This document shows, piece after piece, positions 62,370 through 64,000 of a stretch of DNA of 64,000 bases (position 1 is its first letter; each line of letters opens with the position of its first letter). Both the position numbers and the translations under genes were made by a program. Origin of the DNA: Leifsonia sp. AK011 (lineage in GTDB: Bacteria; Actinomycetota; Actinomycetes; Actinomycetales; Microbacteriaceae); contig NZ_JACCCH010000001.1 in assembly GCF_013410945.1 (NCBI RefSeq), forward strand, positions 1,302,001 to 1,366,000. Reading direction: 5' to 3'. A model generated the notes under the pieces. That model did no database searches, was not told the origin of the DNA, and worked only from the letters and a program-made list of their open reading frames with translations.

Positions 62370-63571
62370 GGACGCGCCTCACCGTCCGCTACCGGCTGAC
62401 GCCGTGGTGGGCCAAGGTGCTCGTGGTCTTCGCGGCATCCCGCGTCGTCACCACGACCCTCATGCTCTCGTTCGCTGCTCGGCAGGGAGCGAATCCCTGG
62501 ACGGGGGCACAGCCCGGCTACACCGACTTCGCACGGATCTGGGACGGCAACTGGTACAACATCATCGCGGTCGTCGGGTACCCCAGCGCCGTGCCGATCA
62601 CGGACGATGGACACGTGGGGGAGAACGCCTGGGCGTTCATGCCCGGCTACCCTGCGCTGGTTCGCCTGCTGCTCGTGCTGGGCCTCGATTTCGGTGTGGC
62701 CGCCGTGATCGTCTCGACGACCTTCGCTCTGGGCGCGGCCCTCGTGTTCTACCGGCTCATGGCGCGGTTCCTTCCGGGCGAGGCTGCTCTGTTCTCGGTG
62801 GTGCTCTTCTGCTTCGCGCCCCTGTCTCCGATCCTGCAGGTCGCGTATGCCGAGTCGATGTTCCTGTTCCTGCTTGTCGTAGCGCTCTACCTGCTGGTCC
62901 TGCGCCGCTATTGGGTGCTCATCCCGGTGGTCGCCGCGATGGCCGTCACCCGCCCCGGCGCGCTCGCCTTCGCGCTGGTGCTGCTCCTTCACGTGATCCA
63001 CCGGTGGTGGCTCGATCGCACCGGCCGGGAGCCGTTCCCGGCGCGGGAGCGCATCGCCGCCATTGTCTCGGGCCTGTCTGCGGCCGCCCTGGGCCTGGCC
63101 TGGCTGCTCATTGCTGGCCTCGTCACGGGCCGTCTCTCCGCCTACGTCGACACCGAACTCGCCTGGCGCTCCGTGTACGTCGGCTACGACGAGCTGGTGC
63201 CCTTCACTCCCTGGTTCCGGGCGGCCGAGTGGTGGGCGAACTGGTGGGGCCTGCCACCGGTACTGCTCATCGTCGCGCTGGTCCTGGTCATCGCCCTCTG
63301 GGGTGTGCTGCTGTTCAGCCCACCGGCGCGACGGCTCGGCGTCGACATCCGCTTCTGGCTGGTGAGCTACAGCCTTTACTTACTGGCCGTATTCTTCCCC
63401 CAGTCGAGCACGTTCCGACTTCTCATGCCGTTGTTTCCGGCACTGGGAGCCCTCGCTCAGCCCCGCTCACCGGTGTACAGGGTGGTACTTGTGATCCTGT
63501 GCATCCTGGGCCAGTTCGCATGGATCGACATCGCCTGGTGGGTCGACGGGCGGGACTGGACACCGCCGTGA
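62351..63571 (+). CDS. PIG-V-like polytopic membrane protein (putative mannosyltransferase)
   Basis: 406 residues, about ten membrane helices. The luminal/extracytoplasmic motif IWDGNWYNIIA (acidic-aromatic WDGxWY) and AFMPGYPALVRL resemble PIG-V/DUF2029-type polyprenyl-dependent mannosyltransferases. Donor and acceptor are unknown. GTG at 62351 overlaps dapE by 19 bp, so the two are coupled although no shared pathway is obvious. Confidence 0.75.
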   Translation: MAGHSLRTRLTVRYRLTPWWAKVLVVFAASRVVTTTLMLSFAARQGANPWTGAQPGYTDFARIWDGNWYNIIAVVGYPSAVPITDDGHVGENAWAFMPGYPALVRLLLVLGLDFGVAAVIVSTTFALGAALVFYRLMARFLPGEAALFSVVLFCFAPLSPILQVAYAESMFLFLLVVALYLLVLRRYWVLIPVVAAMAVTRPGALAFALVLLLHVIHRWWLDRTGREPFPARERIAAIVSGLSAAALGLAWLLIAGLVTGRLSAYVDTELAWRSVYVGYDELVPFTPWFRAAEWWANWWGLPPVLLIVALVLVIALWGVLLFSPPARRLGVDIRFWLVSYSLYLLAVFFPQSSTFRLLMPLFPALGALAQPRSPVYRVVLVILCILGQFAWIDIAWWVDGRDWTPP

Positions 63572-63678
63572 TCTTGGTCCCACTGTGACCCTGCTGGTCG
63601 CGTGACCGTTCACACGATTTCAGTGTTGCGAGCAAAGTGCGGGATAATGGAGAGGTATCCATTGAAAGGGGACAACTC

Positions 63679-63852
63679 ATGGCAGCCATGAAGCCGAGGA
63701 CCGGGGACGGACCGATGGAGGCTGTCAAGGAGGGTCGCCTCATCATCGTGCGCGTGCCGCTCGAGGGTGGCGGTCGCCTTGTGGTGTCGGTCAACGACGC
63801 CGAAGCCAAGGAACTGCACGACGCACTCGCTGGAGTCGTCTCGCCCGCCTAG
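63679..63852 (+). CDS. DUF3117 small protein
   Basis: 57 residues, nearly invariant actinobacterial family: MAAMKPRTGDGPMEAVKEGR then IIVRVPLEGGGRLVVS. Function unknown. ATG at 63679 with GAAAGGGGAC upstream; GATAAT (63643-63648) is a likely -10 box. Confidence 0.9.
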   Translation: MAAMKPRTGDGPMEAVKEGRLIIVRVPLEGGGRLVVSVNDAEAKELHDALAGVVSPA

Positions 63853-63857
63853 TCGGG

Positions 63858-64000
63858 TTACGCGCTCATCTTCGTGAGCAGCAACAAGCCGTCGCCTACC
63901 GGCGACAGCGCACTCAGCACTGCGTCCGATGCCGACGTCTCCCTCAGGAGCGATCGGAAGTTGGCAACGATCTCGTCGCGCTGAGCAGGGTCGGCCACAC
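63858..64000 (-). CDS. O-methyltransferase, C-terminal end only
   Basis: About 46 codons ending at TAA (63860-63858), entering from the right edge. Translation contains VADPAQRDEIVANFR and ends PVGDGLLLLTKMSA. The pattern VADPAQRD...PVGDGL is the end of the CaiE/COMT-like class I O-methyltransferases found beside DUF3117 in actinobacteria. Convergent with DUF3117. Confidence 0.7.
   Translation of the reverse strand, partial: VADPAQRDEIVANFRSLLRETSASDAVLSALSPVGDGLLLLTKMSA

Overview
The window is high-GC DNA from an actinobacterium, most likely of the family Microbacteriaceae. The clues are the exonuclease VII / ispH neighbourhood with its DUF4245 partner, a mycothiol-type deacetylase homologue, DUF3117, LAxTG sorting signals, IdeR-type iron control, frequent GTG starts, and many start codons lying exactly 6-7 nt downstream of a TAnnnT -10 box (leaderless transcripts). 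The family assignment is inference; no rRNA is present to confirm it.

Layout. 0-12.4 kb is core chromosome: xseA-xseB-DUF4245, ispH, a sensor kinase with a degenerate partner, class II aldolase, rmuC, a LysR regulator, a lipoprotein, methylmalonate-semialdehyde dehydrogenase and a DEDD exonuclease. 12.4-21.1 kb carries cell-surface genes: a 1636-residue sortase-anchored adhesin, a lipoprotein, a methyltransferase-CPBP protease fusion and a sortase-anchored repeat protein. ychF follows. 22.2-28.5 kb is an accessory patch starting at a duplicated ychF 3' tail. It holds two toxin-antitoxin pairs (PIN and Doc), a duplicated 66-residue membrane protein, a pseudogene scar and several unknown membrane proteins. 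28.6-33.3 kb has a DoxX-like protein, a 2OG dioxygenase, a guanidine-III riboswitch in front of a guanidinium exporter, a methyltransferase, a stand-alone LysR helix-turn-helix protein and a second sortase-anchored repeat protein.

33.3-38.0 kb is the glycine cleavage operon gcvTHP under a tandem glycine riboswitch, followed by a 91-bp multi-hairpin inverted-repeat element. 38.1-46.5 kb has a CPBP protease divergent from a complete family-5 ABC importer with LacI-type operators and an intrinsic-terminator hairpin in its leader, then a second orphan binding protein. typA follows, with a synonymously diverged copy of its own 3' end downstream.

48.8-51.4 kb is the most unusual locus. A wall-anchored cohesin protein overlaps by 4 bp a secreted amidase that carries a two-repeat dockerin. 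This looks like a minimal cellulosome-type docking pair. 52.2-55.7 kb is efeUOB ferrous iron/haem uptake with an IdeR box. 55.7-64 kb is core again: a PIG-L/MshB-like protein lacking key catalytic residues, fdxA, dapC, gltA, a divergent dapD/dapE pair sharing a 27-bp intergenic region, a PIG-V-like membrane protein, DUF3117 and the end of an O-methyltransferase.

No tRNA, rRNA, CRISPR array, transposase or integrase was recognised. No gap between genes exceeds about 300 bp.
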